DNA of 5,257 nucleotides from Oscillospiraceae bacterium (GTDB taxonomy: Bacteria > Bacillota > Clostridia > Oscillospirales > Ruminococcaceae): positions 1-5,257 of the forward strand of contig JAFSHJ010000065.1 of the NCBI GenBank assembly GCA_017440425.1. Direction: 5' to 3'. Shown piece by piece: positions 5,184 to 5,257 of the stretch. Under the pieces are notes generated by a model. It was not told the DNA's origin. It ran no database searches and saw only the letters and a program-made list of their open reading frames with translations. Each line of letters opens with the position of its first letter. Positions within the stretch are counted from its first letter, which is position 1. A program made the position numbers and the translations under genes.

Positions 5184-5257
5184 ATGGCGACGATACATCT
5201 TCCAATCAGGCTTCTTGCGGAAATAACCACCCGCTGCGGTGACATAGACAGCTCTCG
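5184..5257 (+). CDS. Start of a divergent gene, possibly a Rad3/DinG-type ATP-dependent DNA helicase
   Basis: Only 24 codons lie within the window before the right edge. The reading frame starts at ATG 5184 with GGTGA (5173-5177) 6 nt upstream and an extended -10 promoter at a suitable distance, so a real gene start is likely. The N-terminus contains RLLAEITTRCGDIDSSR; the pattern RxLxExxxRxGDID resembles, from memory, the first residues of clostridial ATP-dependent helicases with an iron-sulfur/nuclease-like insertion and a DinG-type C-terminal domain. No helicase motif is included in this fragment, so the function rests on that short match alone. Confidence 0.45.
   Translation, partial: MATIHLPIRLLAEITTRCGDIDSS

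Overview
The window looks like a piece of a low-to-medium GC Clostridia (Firmicutes) chromosome. Spacers are AT-rich, ribosome binding sites are strong AGGAGG-type, sigma-A promoters have TGnTATAAT boxes, and the set of families (GlpA-like/GlpB-like/DUF1667 operon, clostridial-type cation:proton antiporter) fits that group. I see no mobile element, CRISPR array, tRNA or rRNA.

Layout. Positions 1-743, minus strand: the N-terminal ~247 residues of a CPA2-type cation:proton antiporter, cut by the window edge, apparently starting at TTG with its own promoter near 776-804. Positions 860-895: a perfect 13-bp inverted repeat that probably ends the operon to its right. Positions 934-4065, minus strand: a compact three-gene operon transcribed in the order GlpA-like FAD dehydrogenase with a C-terminal BFD-type [2Fe-2S] domain, GlpB-like two-dinucleotide-fold flavoprotein, and a small cysteine-rich DUF1667 protein. 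Gaps are only 18 and 3 nt. Positions 4066-4246: a 181-bp spacer with a near-consensus extended -10 promoter followed by a long hairpin with seven U residues. Positions 4247-5038, minus strand: a glycerophosphodiester phosphodiesterase (GDPD)-fold protein that has lost several expected active-site residues. Positions 5039-5183: a divergent promoter region. From 5184, plus strand: the first 24 codons of a gene whose N-terminus resembles clostridial Rad3/DinG-type helicases.

How the genes may work together. The operon most likely encodes a soluble, multi-subunit sn-glycerol-3-phosphate dehydrogenase. Electrons would pass from the GlpA-like FAD through the BFD cluster to the GlpB-like flavoprotein and possibly the DUF1667 protein, without the membrane-anchoring GlpC of enterobacteria. 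A GDPD homologue next door fits glycerol-phosphate metabolism, but its degraded active site makes a sensor or binding role as plausible as catalysis.

The most interesting element is the leader of the dehydrogenase operon. The promoter lies upstream of the terminator hairpin, and an alternative hairpin starting at about +1 uses the same bases as the terminator's 5' arm. This is the architecture of a transcription attenuator, in line with (but not proof of) GlpP-type antitermination.
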